Assembly: GCA_004557645.1 (NCBI GenBank)
Contig: SFGI01000042.1
Span: 1 to 20,218 of the forward strand
Length of the DNA stretch: 20,218 nucleotides
Direction of reading: 5' to 3'
Source: [Eubacterium] saphenum
GTDB lineage: Bacteria; Bacillota; Clostridia; Lachnospirales; Anaerotignaceae
Position 1 is the stretch's first letter; each line of letters starts with the position of its first letter. Both the position numbers and the translations under genes were made by a program. Positions 15,040-20,218 of this stretch are shown piece after piece. The notes under the pieces are model-generated. The model saw only the letters and a list, made by a program, of their open reading frames with translations, was not told where the DNA came from and did not search any database.

Positions 15040-16409
15040 TATAACCCCTCTTCTGCTTCTGCAACCTTCATCATGATCGCACATTCGATACGCTTCTTAA
15101 ACAGGTCGCAGCCATATTCATAAATGCCTGTGATGCTGCCTGTTGCATGGTATGCATTTGCCGCACAGCCGCCGGAGCAATAGAGCTTCGCCCAGCAATC
15201 CTTGCAGCCTTCTCTGGCATAGGCGTTGCAGCATTTGAATTCATTCTGGATTTCTGTGTTTTTCACGCCTTCCCAGATATCGCCCATGCTGTATTTTTCA
15301 TCCCCAACGAACTGATGACAGGGGTACAGCTCACCCCAAGGGGTCACTGCCATATATTCTGTGCCGCTGCCGCAGCCGGAAATTCTCTTATAGATGCAAG
15401 GGCCATGTTCCAAGTCCAGCATATAGTGGTAGAAAGTGATGGGCTTGCCGTCTCTTTTTCTCTGGAGCATTTCCTTCGCCAAAATTTCATACTGTTCAAA
15501 CAAGATGGGTTTATCCTCTTCTGTCAGGGCATAGGGGTCTGCAGGGTCGCAAACCACAGGCTCCATGCTCAGTTCTGTAAAGCCCAAGTCTGCCATGTGG
15601 AACAGGTCTTTTGTAAAGTCCACATTGTTGTGGGTGAAAGTGCCGCGCATATAGTAGTTCTTATCGCCGCGGGCTTCCACAAATTTCTGGAATTTGGGCA
15701 CGATGATATCGTAGCTGCCTTCCCCTGCATAATTCTTTCTCAGGTGGTCATGGACTTCTTTTCTGCCGTCCAAAGAAAGCACTACATTGTGCATTTCCTT
15801 GTTGGCAAATTCGATGACTTCATCATCCACCAGAATCCCGTTTGTTGTCAAAGTAAAACGGAAATTTTTATTATGGATCTTTTCCTGTTCTCTGGCATAC
15901 GCAACGATCTGCTTTACCACATCCCAGTTCATCAGTGGTTCGCCGCCAAAGAAGTCCACTTCCAGATTCCGTCTTGTGCCGGAATTTTCGATCAGGAAAT
16001 CGATGGCACGTTTGCCCACTTCAAAGGTCATCAGTGCCCGTTCCCCCTGATATTTGCCCTGGCTGGCAAAGCAGTAGGAGCAGTTCAGGTTGCAGGTGTG
16101 GGCCACATGGAGGCACAGCGCCTTGATGACTGTATTTCTTGCCTTGAAATCATAGGCCAGATGTTCATAGTTGTCGGGGGTGAAAAGCTTGCCTGCTTTT
16201 CTCAGTTCCACCACATCGTCGATACATTCCTGTACGTCCTCTGCTGTGACATCATCGTATTTTTTCACCATAGCATCGATGATATCCCCCTGTGTATTTT
16301 CCCGAATCATGCTGATGACATCATAAGCCAGCTCATCCACACTATGGATAGAACCGCTGCAGGTATCCAGCACGATGTTATAACCATTCAATTGATATTG
16401 ATGTACCAT
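15039..16409 (-). CDS. scfB: Thioether-forming SCIFF peptide maturase (radical SAM/SPASM)
   Basis: A 456-aa radical SAM enzyme. Residues 1-85 look like the PqqD-type peptide recognition domain. The [4Fe-4S]-SAM cluster motif is CNLNCSYC (C106, C110, C113). DFFGGEPLMNW follows and is typical of peptide-modifying SPASM enzymes. The C-terminal SPASM region has many cysteines: CGSGTEYMAVTPWGELYPC, then CCNAYAREGCKDCWAKLYCSGGC (described by its pattern: nine Cys within about 75 residues counting both stretches). Known members (CteB, Tte1186) install Cys-to-Thr/other thioether links at beta or gamma carbons of SCIFF, giving a ranthipeptide. The precursor gene lies directly upstream, 150 bp away. 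GAGG precedes the ATG by 7 nt. The stop overlaps the decarboxylase start (TAATG). Length and motifs are intact, so it should be active. Confidence 0.96.
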   Translation of the reverse strand: MVHQYQLNGYNIVLDTCSGSIHSVDELAYDVISMIRENTQGDIIDAMVKKYDDVTAEDVQECIDDVVELRKAGKLFTPDNYEHLAYDFKARNTVIKALCLHVAHTCNLNCSYCFASQGKYQGERALMTFEVGKRAIDFLIENSGTRRNLEVDFFGGEPLMNWDVVKQIVAYAREQEKIHNKNFRFTLTTNGILVDDEVIEFANKEMHNVVLSLDGRKEVHDHLRKNYAGEGSYDIIVPKFQKFVEARGDKNYYMRGTFTHNNVDFTKDLFHMADLGFTELSMEPVVCDPADPYALTEEDKPILFEQYEILAKEMLQRKRDGKPITFYHYMLDLEHGPCIYKRISGCGSGTEYMAVTPWGELYPCHQFVGDEKYSMGDIWEGVKNTEIQNEFKCCNAYAREGCKDCWAKLYCSGGCAANAYHATGSITGIYEYGCDLFKKRIECAIMMKVAEAEEGL

Positions 16410-16461
16410 TTTTCTACCTCATACTCTACTCTTTTCTATGGAAACAGATCAAAAAGCATTC

Positions 16462-16478
16462 GTAAGGTTTCGCCTTAC
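16462..16478. repeat. Small hairpin in the scfA-scfB gap
   Basis: GTAAGG-TTTCG-CCTTAC (6-bp perfect stem) sits in a stretch that reads on the minus strand GCGGAGCAAATCCATGAG before the hairpin. The flanking layout (GCGGA, then ATCCAT, then a hairpin) resembles the first two hairpins of the 13484-13684 array. It may be a related mosaic repeat. Confidence 0.4.
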
Positions 16479-16504
16479 TCATGGATTTGCTCCGCTTTTA
16501 CAAC

Positions 16505-16529
16505 AAAAAAGGGCTGTTTGAAACAGCCC
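16505..16529 (-). terminator. Terminator-like hairpin between scfA and scfB
   Basis: A strong stem (GGGCTGTTT 16511-16519 with AAACAGCCC 16521-16529, effective loop about five bases) is followed on the minus strand by six T. It stands 30 bp after the scfA stop. Because scfB has no evident promoter of its own, this probably acts as a partial terminator giving much precursor mRNA and less maturase mRNA. Confidence 0.8.
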
Positions 16530-16559
16530 CTTTCTAGGTTTTTCTGATTCAGTTCGCGA

Positions 16560-16700
16560 TTACTGTTTTTCGCAAGGCTGGTTTGCTACGCCGCAAGATG
16601 TTTTGCAAGCGGACTGGCAAGATGTCTGGCATTCGCCGCAGCCACCGTTCTGTACGCTCTTGTTCAGGTCGCGAGTTGCGATTGTTTTGATTCTGCTCAT
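16560..16700 (-). CDS. scfA: SCIFF six-cysteine ranthipeptide precursor
   Basis: A 46-aa peptide gene too short for usual ORF cut-offs. The leader is MSRIKTIATRDLNKSVQNGG and the core begins CGEC, continuing through QTSCQSACKTSCGVANQPC. The six cysteines are C21, C24, C28, C32, C36 and C43, which gives the family its name (six Cys in forty-five residues). The spacing and the GGCGEC, SACKTSC signatures match SCIFF peptides of Clostridia. GGGAGG stands 8 nt before the ATG. A strong promoter lies about 60 bp upstream and the maturase follows. The product is a thioether-crosslinked peptide; T26, T34 and S residues are possible thioether acceptors. Roles in cell communication have been proposed for ranthipeptides; the function here is not visible from sequence. 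Confidence 0.96.
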   Translation of the reverse strand: MSRIKTIATRDLNKSVQNGGCGECQTSCQSACKTSCGVANQPCEKQ

Positions 16701-16756
16701 ATCGTTTACCTCCCCTAAAGTTCATGGATTTTTTATTGAATCATAAGTTCCTTCCT

Positions 16757-16785
16757 ATTATACCCTAACCATCCAAAATAATCAA
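16757..16785 (-). promoter_or_regulatory. Strong promoter of the scfA-scfB-decarboxylase unit
   Basis: TTGATT (16780-16785), a 17-nt spacer and a perfect TATAAT (16757-16762) on the minus strand, followed by a leader of about 50 nt to the scfA ATG. Best promoter in the window. Confidence 0.75.
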
Positions 16786-16840
16786 GTAAAACCTCTGGCT
16801 ACCGTTCCCTTCCCCAGGGGCTTGCAAGGCTGCCCGCAGG

Positions 16841-16869
16841 TCTTTTCCCCTTCCCCCCTCCTTCTTTTT
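16841..16869. other. 29-nt polypyrimidine/polypurine tract in the divergent scfA-lipoprotein region
   Basis: The plus strand carries only C and T over 16841-16869, so the minus strand is pure purine. It lies between the scfA promoter and the lipoprotein start. The rest of 16701-16952 shows no further gene. I could not fit a convincing promoter for the lipoprotein; a search for a sporulation sigma-E pattern gave only a poorly spaced match. Confidence 0.5.
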
Positions 16870-16952
16870 GCCGTTTCCGCTGAAATCTCCATACTACTTT
16901 TTCGTCCGATTTCATAGATTGAAATAAATCATATTTTCAGGAGGGATTTTAT

Positions 16953-17579
16953 ATGAAACGAATCCTCTCATTTTTATTATCCATGGGTCTTGTTTTCGCC
17001 GTTGCCGCCTGCAGCAGGGAAGGTTCCCTGACAGAACTGGAATCCATCCAGAAGCAGCTGGCGGAAATGGAGGGCTATGCCTGCACCGCCACCCTGACCC
17101 GCACCTCCGAAAAAGGCGAAAAAGTCTACGAAACCAAGCAATATTACAAATCCACCGGGGAATACCGCCTGGAACTGACCGCCCCCAAAAACGTGGCAGG
17201 AAACTACACCGTTTTCGACGGGGAACGCATCTGCCAGCATAACCCCAAGCTGGACAGCAGCATCATCAAAAACGTGCCGGAATCCCAGCAAAGAAACGAA
17301 CTGTTCTTAGGGCAGTTCGTCCAGAATTATATGCAGTCCGAAGGGGTCAGCGTGGAAACTGCAGCTTTGGATGAATCCAAATGCGTTGTTTTGGAAGCTG
17401 TCATTCCCGGCAGCGACCCTGCTCTTTCCACGGAAAAGCTCTGGGTAGACCGGGAATCCCTCCTGCCCATCCGCTTCGTCATCTATGATACCAACGGCAA
17501 GGAACGCTACCAAATGGATTATCACGAATTTACATTCAATCCCCAGTTTGATGCATCCCTTTTCACCATCGAAGAATAA
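16953..17579 (+). CDS. GerS-like (LolA-fold) lipoprotein
   Basis: A 208-aa lipoprotein. The signal peptide ends in lipobox VAAC with C20 as lipidation site. The mature part (21-208) has the alternating strands of the LolA/RseB fold: GYACTATLTRTSEKG, YETKQYYKSTGEYRLELTAP, KLWVDRESLLPIRFVIYD, and the ending YHEFTFNPQFDASLFTIEE is characteristic of LolA-like sigma-regulator and GerS-type proteins. In Clostridioides difficile GerS is a spore lipoprotein needed to activate the cortex hydrolase, and its gene is followed by an alanine racemase. Here a mazF follows instead. AGGAGGG precedes the ATG by 7 nt. I assign GerS-like by fold, size, lipobox and mazF neighbourhood; a general LolA-type lipoprotein with another role is the alternative. 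Confidence 0.78.
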   Translation: MKRILSFLLSMGLVFAVAACSREGSLTELESIQKQLAEMEGYACTATLTRTSEKGEKVYETKQYYKSTGEYRLELTAPKNVAGNYTVFDGERICQHNPKLDSSIIKNVPESQQRNELFLGQFVQNYMQSEGVSVETAALDESKCVVLEAVIPGSDPALSTEKLWVDRESLLPIRFVIYDTNGKERYQMDYHEFTFNPQFDASLFTIEE

Positions 17580-17582
17580 ATC

Positions 17583-17624
17583 CCCCTGTTTCTGTCCATA
17601 CTGAGAACAGTCAGCAGGGAAGTT
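17583..17624 (+). terminator. Possible weak terminator after the lipoprotein gene
   Basis: CCCTG...CTGT and ACAG...CAGGG form an interrupted hairpin (about 17584-17619) followed by AAGTTTTTC. The stem is imperfect and the T-run short, so read-through into mazF is likely. Confidence 0.3.
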
Positions 17625-17649
17625 TTTCAAATCATACATATTTCTTCCG

Positions 17650-17672
17650 CCGCTGACCAATCCAAACAGCGG
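17650..17672 (+). promoter_or_regulatory. Hairpin overlapping the mazF ribosome binding site
   Basis: CCGCTG (17650-17655) pairs with CAGCGG (17667-17672) across an 11-nt loop. The second arm contains the first two G of GGAG, the ribosome binding site of mazF 9 nt before its ATG. An overlapping alternative stem TCCGC/GCGGA would cover it too. It could lower toxin translation. Confidence 0.4.
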
Positions 17673-17683
17673 AGTGTGAGAAC

Positions 17684-18028
17684 ATGATCGTCAGAAGAGG
17701 AGATATCTATTTTGCAGACCTGAGCCCCGTGGTAGGCAGCGAACAGGGGGGCATCCGCCCTGTCCTCATCGTGCAGAATGATGTGGGCAATAAGCATAGC
17801 CCCACCGTCATCTGCGCCGCTATCACATCCCAGATGAATAAAGCAAAGCTTCCCACCCATATCGCCCTTTCCTCCGCTGTTTATGCCCTGCCAAAGGATT
17901 CTGTGGTCCTGCTGGAGCAGATCCGAACCATCGATAAACAACGGTTGAAAGAAAAGCTTTGCCATCTGGATGATGCCATGATGAAACGAGTAGATCAAAG
18001 CCTGCTCATCAGCTTAGGCTTAAAATAA
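17684..18028 (+). CDS. mazF: MazF/EndoA-type mRNA interferase toxin
   Basis: A 114-aa PemK/MazF-family endoribonuclease, full length compared with Bacillus subtilis EndoA (about 116 aa). Conserved features: MIVRRGDIYFADLSPVVGSE at the start, QGGIRPVLIVQND (21-33), ICAAITSQ (43-50), and LLEQIRTIDKQRL (76-88). R25 and T48 occupy the catalytic positions of EndoA. EndoA-type enzymes cut single-stranded RNA at U^ACAU and arrest growth under stress; specificity here is inferred. In most Firmicutes a small ribbon-helix-helix antitoxin gene (mazE) directly precedes it, often with alanine racemase. The 104-bp gap upstream has no room for one and I see no antitoxin ORF. GGAG at 9 nt supports the start. 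It ends 5 bp before a double terminator. Confidence 0.93.
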   Translation: MIVRRGDIYFADLSPVVGSEQGGIRPVLIVQNDVGNKHSPTVICAAITSQMNKAKLPTHIALSSAVYALPKDSVVLLEQIRTIDKQRLKEKLCHLDDAMMKRVDQSLLISLGLK

Positions 18029-18033
18029 AAAAG

Positions 18034-18051
18034 GGGCTGAGAAAAAAGCCC
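18034..18051 (-). terminator. Second terminator for the small membrane-protein transcript
   Basis: GGGCT (18034-18038) pairs with AGCCC (18047-18051). On the minus strand the stem is followed by six T, protecting mazF from antisense read-through. Confidence 0.55.
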
Positions 18052-18064
18052 AAAAAACCATAAC

Positions 18065-18099
18065 AAAAGCCTTGGGCAAACTCTCTGCCCAAGGCTTTT
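18065..18099. terminator. Bidirectional terminator between convergent genes
   Basis: A perfect 14-bp stem (AAAAGCCTTGGGCA 18065-18078 with TGCCCAAGGCTTTT 18086-18099) and a 7-nt loop, A/T-flanked on both sides. It lies between the stop of mazF (plus) and that of the small membrane protein (minus), so it can end both transcripts. Confidence 0.9.
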
Positions 18100-18112
18100 C
18101 TCTGTTTCTGTC

Positions 18113-18304
18113 TTATCTTTTTCCGCCCTTCCCGGCACTGACCAGCACCAGCCACAGAAAATACAGCAGGATAAACACCACTGTGAAAACCACAACCTGC
18201 TTCAAAGTAATGGCTGCTCCTGTGATGAGCATGAATCCGTGGTAAAAGATACTGCAAAGGCAGCCGGATTTTACCGCACGGATAAAAAGTTCTTTTACGT
18301 CCAT
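18113..18304 (-). CDS. Small two-helix membrane protein of unknown function
   Basis: A 63-aa protein starting MDVKELFIRAVKSGCLCSIF. Two hydrophobic segments (about 14-32 and 36-56) are joined by the short turn ITLKQ, and the tail SAGKGGKR is basic, suggesting both ends face the cytoplasm. I do not recognise a family. AGGAG stands 8 nt before the ATG at 18304; an upstream in-frame start (18328) lacks such a site. The gene begins 62 bp after the LCP gene and is followed by two terminators, so it is probably the last gene of the LCP operon. Reality is supported by the ribosome binding site, topology and terminator placement; the role is unknown. Confidence 0.65.
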   Translation of the reverse strand: MDVKELFIRAVKSGCLCSIFYHGFMLITGAAITLKQVVVFTVVFILLYFLWLVLVSAGKGGKR

Positions 18305-18321
18305 TTCTATTTCTCCTATCA

Positions 18322-18360
18322 TTTCCAAATCAAACCATGCACACCATCATTCTTTGGAAA
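18322..18360. repeat. Inverted repeat between LCP and small membrane-protein genes
   Basis: TTTCCAAA (18322-18329) and TTTGGAAA (18353-18360) are perfect 8-bp arms around 23 nt. No T-run suggests termination; it may stabilise or modulate the distal gene. Confidence 0.3.
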
Positions 18361-18366
18361 AAACCA

Positions 18367-19662
18367 TCAGGATTCGTTCGTCCCAAGGATGATGCGGATA
18401 TCTGCGCTGCCCACTTCATCGGGTGCCAGTTCCACCTTTGCGTGATCGAAGTATTTCACCAGATCTTCCCCTGCGCCTTCGGTCTTGACCTGAATCCGCG
18501 TATAATTCAGCTGTTCGCCGTTATAGTTCGTCGGATCTGTCAGGCGGAAGCCTTCGCCGCTCAGCATTTCTGTAAATCTGCCTGCCAGGCCTGCCACGTT
18601 GCCCCCATTGGAAACCTCGATCAGAAGGCTCTTGCTGTCGATGGAGCCATCTTCGTTCACCTCAGGAGCCACGCTGTAGAAAATACGGTCTACCATTTCC
18701 TGTGTGGCATCGGGATCATGGATGAAGTAGGACACACCGCCTACATACTGCCCCACACCGGGCAGGGTTTCCATGGTCATTTTGCTCATGTCGATCTTGG
18801 TGATATAGTTGGCATATTTCAATGCATCAGACAGGCTGACGTCTGTATCCACATATTTATACATGACCTTGATATAATCGCCCAGGTTCTTTACGATGCT
18901 TTCCGTACTCAGCACCTTCTCCGCCAGAGCCTTCAGGAACATCTGCTGCACCTGGATACGGCCAACGTCCCCGTTGGCATAGCCTTTCCGATAACGCACC
19001 AACTGCAGTGCCTGATTGCCATCCAGTGTCTGCAGGCCTTTTTTCAGGTCGATCTTGATATCGCCTGTATCGCTCATATCCCATTTCATATCCTGAGGAA
19101 CATCTACCTCTACACCGCCTACGGCATCTACGATTTCCACCAGTGCATCAAAGTCCACTTTTACATAATGGTCGATGCTGATGCCCAGCAGATCTTCCAG
19201 CTGCAGCACTGCCGCCTCAGGGCCATGCTCCTTCCCGCCAATGGCATGGACTGCGTTGAATTTCATCACGCCGTAGCTTTTCCCCAGCAAGTCCTCCACC
19301 TCATCGCAGACGGAAACACGGGTATCTCTTGGAATGGAGATCAGGCTCAGGCTTTCCTGGGCACTGTCATAATGTACCACAAAAGCCACGTCCGTTCTGG
19401 TGCCGTCCTTATCCACGCCGAAAACCGCCACGTTCATTTTGATATTTCTGCCCAGCAGCGCATCCAGAATATTCATATCCGTTGCGTTTGTGGTAATGCC
19501 CAAATTGGAAAAGGGCATATTGCCCGTCACCTTGTGATAGGCAAAGCAGGCACCCCCTGCCAGAATCACGAACACCATCACAATGGAGCATACGATTTTA
19601 AAAAAGGTTTTGATCGGATTAAAAGGTTTTCTTCTCTTCGGTGCTCTTCTTTTTCCACTCAT
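18367..19662 (-). CDS. LCP family protein with LytR C-terminal domain
   Basis: A 431-aa membrane-anchored phosphotransferase of the LytR-CpsA-Psr family. A very basic cytoplasmic N-terminus (SGKRRAPKRRKPFNPIK) leads into one membrane helix (about 20-43). The extracellular LCP domain (about 75-290) shows AVFGVDKDGTRTDVAFVV (79-96), SLISIPRDTRV (106-116) and ALQLVRYRKGYANGDVGRIQ, holding the Arg/Asp residues that bind the polyprenyl pyrophosphate and metal. Residues about 338-431 are a LytR_C domain (KSLLIEVSNGGNVAGLAGRF onward). LCP enzymes attach lipid-linked wall polymers to peptidoglycan. It starts 9 bp after the stop of a second LCP gene, with GGTGAG upstream, so they form one transcript. 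It is a plausible alternative or partner to the O-antigen-ligase-like domain in attaching the wall polymer made by the locus at left. Confidence 0.93.
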   Translation of the reverse strand: MSGKRRAPKRRKPFNPIKTFFKIVCSIVMVFVILAGGACFAYHKVTGNMPFSNLGITTNATDMNILDALLGRNIKMNVAVFGVDKDGTRTDVAFVVHYDSAQESLSLISIPRDTRVSVCDEVEDLLGKSYGVMKFNAVHAIGGKEHGPEAAVLQLEDLLGISIDHYVKVDFDALVEIVDAVGGVEVDVPQDMKWDMSDTGDIKIDLKKGLQTLDGNQALQLVRYRKGYANGDVGRIQVQQMFLKALAEKVLSTESIVKNLGDYIKVMYKYVDTDVSLSDALKYANYITKIDMSKMTMETLPGVGQYVGGVSYFIHDPDATQEMVDRIFYSVAPEVNEDGSIDSKSLLIEVSNGGNVAGLAGRFTEMLSGEGFRLTDPTNYNGEQLNYTRIQVKTEGAGEDLVKYFDHAKVELAPDEVGSADIRIILGTNES

Positions 19663-19671
19663 TTATTCTTC

Positions 19672-20218
19672 TCACCCATTCATCAGTTCTTCATCCATAG
19701 TCTGTGCATCTTCTGCCGGTTCGATTCCGTTGATCCTCCAGTCGATCAGTTCCTTGATACCTTCTTCATCCAGATAAACATATTTCCCCGGATCGCCCAC
19801 ATAGGGCACCGTATCGCTGGTAATCTTATCCGGATCAAAATCCTTCACATATTTTACGTATTTCAACGCTTCCGATACGGAAATATTGCTTTCTGTGCAA
19901 TCCAATGCAACTTCAACCAGATTGTTCAGGTTTTTCATCAATGTTTCGGAACTGCAGACCTTTTCGATCAGCGCCTGGATAAATTCCTGCTGCACTTCGA
20001 TACGCTTCAGGTCCTTCTGGGCATAGCCCTCACGGAAACGCACCAGCTGTTCCGCCTTTTCCCCGTCCAAATGCTGCATACCGGGATACAGGTCGATATA
20101 CAGATCCTGATAGGGGTCTACATAATACAATCTCTGTTCTACTTCGAAATCCACACCATCTACAGCGTCTACAATTTCTTTGAAAGCGTTCAAATCCACC
20201 TTTACATAATAATCCATT
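19672..20218 (-). CDS. LCP family protein, 5' end beyond the window
   Basis: At least 181 aa of a second LCP-domain protein; the start lies off the right edge. The first visible methionine is internal, because YYVKVDLNAFKEIVDAVDGV aligns with HYVKVDFDALVEIVDAVGGV of the neighbouring LCP. Conserved AEQLVRFREGYAQKDLKRIEVQQEF carries the LCP arginines. It ends soon after the LCP domain (EPAEDAQTMDEELMNG) with an acidic tail and lacks the LytR_C domain of its neighbour. The pair looks like a tandem duplication with domain loss or gain. Part of the same operon as the next gene. Confidence 0.92.
   Translation of the reverse strand, partial: MDYYVKVDLNAFKEIVDAVDGVDFEVEQRLYYVDPYQDLYIDLYPGMQHLDGEKAEQLVRFREGYAQKDLKRIEVQQEFIQALIEKVCSSETLMKNLNNLVEVALDCTESNISVSEALKYVKYVKDFDPDKITSDTVPYVGDPGKYVYLDEEGIKELIDWRINGIEPAEDAQTMDEELMNG

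Noticed and set aside
15147..16547. Long plus-strand frame (466 codons) opposite scfB, with similar frames opposite the cdaR-like gene (216-1349) and the glycosidase (12091-13305)
   Set aside because: All lie opposite genes with clear motifs and start without credible ribosome binding sites. They arise from codon usage on the coding strand.
16870..16935. Sigma-E sporulation promoter for the GerS-like gene
   Set aside because: CATACT and CATAGATT are present but spaced too far apart and match consensus poorly.
17580..17683. Small mazE antitoxin gene upstream of mazF
   Set aside because: 104 bp is too short for a typical antitoxin and no start codon with ribosome binding site leads into an open frame.
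1..20218. Mobile element, prophage or horizontally acquired island
   Set aside because: No transposase, integrase, tRNA junction or terminal repeat seen; gene content is cell-wall and core clostridial functions with consistent codon style.

Overview
The window reads as chromosome of an anaerobic, spore-forming or spore-descended member of class Clostridia, probably in or near Lachnospiraceae/Anaerotignaceae. The strongest clue is a complete SCIFF ranthipeptide pair (46-aa six-cysteine precursor plus radical SAM maturase), a near-universal marker of Clostridia. A GerS-like lipoprotein, an EndoA-type MazF, a YitT protein and a CsaB-type secondary cell wall polymer (SCWP) locus agree with this. 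The species is inference; no rRNA or tRNA is present.

Layout, left to right. A minus-strand promoter at 56-84 fires out of the window. A CdaR-type regulator (231-1322, minus) ends at a clear terminator. Next is an SCWP locus on the minus strand, read right to left from a promoter at 10824-10852: a MurJ flippase fused to an O-antigen-ligase-like domain, a GT4 glycosyltransferase, two tandem DUF4330-type membrane proteins, a GT4-CsaB fusion, and a TagA-type glycosyltransferase, followed by yitT. These genes overlap or are 2-41 bp apart and are probably one operon. A secreted phosphodiester glycosidase (10918-13284, minus) precedes them with its own promoter and terminator.

Between that gene and the next is a gene-free stretch holding six consecutive hairpins (13484-13684). 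Then come a small-type Orn/Lys/Arg decarboxylase, the SCIFF maturase (scfB) and the SCIFF precursor (scfA), transcribed leftward from a strong promoter at 16757-16785. A terminator-like hairpin lies between scfA and scfB. Two plus-strand genes follow: a GerS-like lipoprotein and an orphan MazF. They meet a minus-strand group at a strong bidirectional terminator (18065-18099). That group is a small membrane protein and two tandem LytR-CpsA-Psr (LCP) proteins; the last LCP gene runs off the right end.

How the genes fit together. TagA, the GT4 enzymes, CsaB, MurJ/ligase and the LCP proteins fit one theme: assembling a pyruvylated wall glycan on a lipid carrier, flipping it and attaching it to peptidoglycan, where pyruvylated SCWP would hold SLH-domain proteins. 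No SLH-domain protein lies in the window, so that last link is inference. The most unusual points are the two fusions, the hairpin array, translational coupling of a PLP decarboxylase to scfB, and a mazF next to a GerS-like gene without the alr and mazE genes I would expect.
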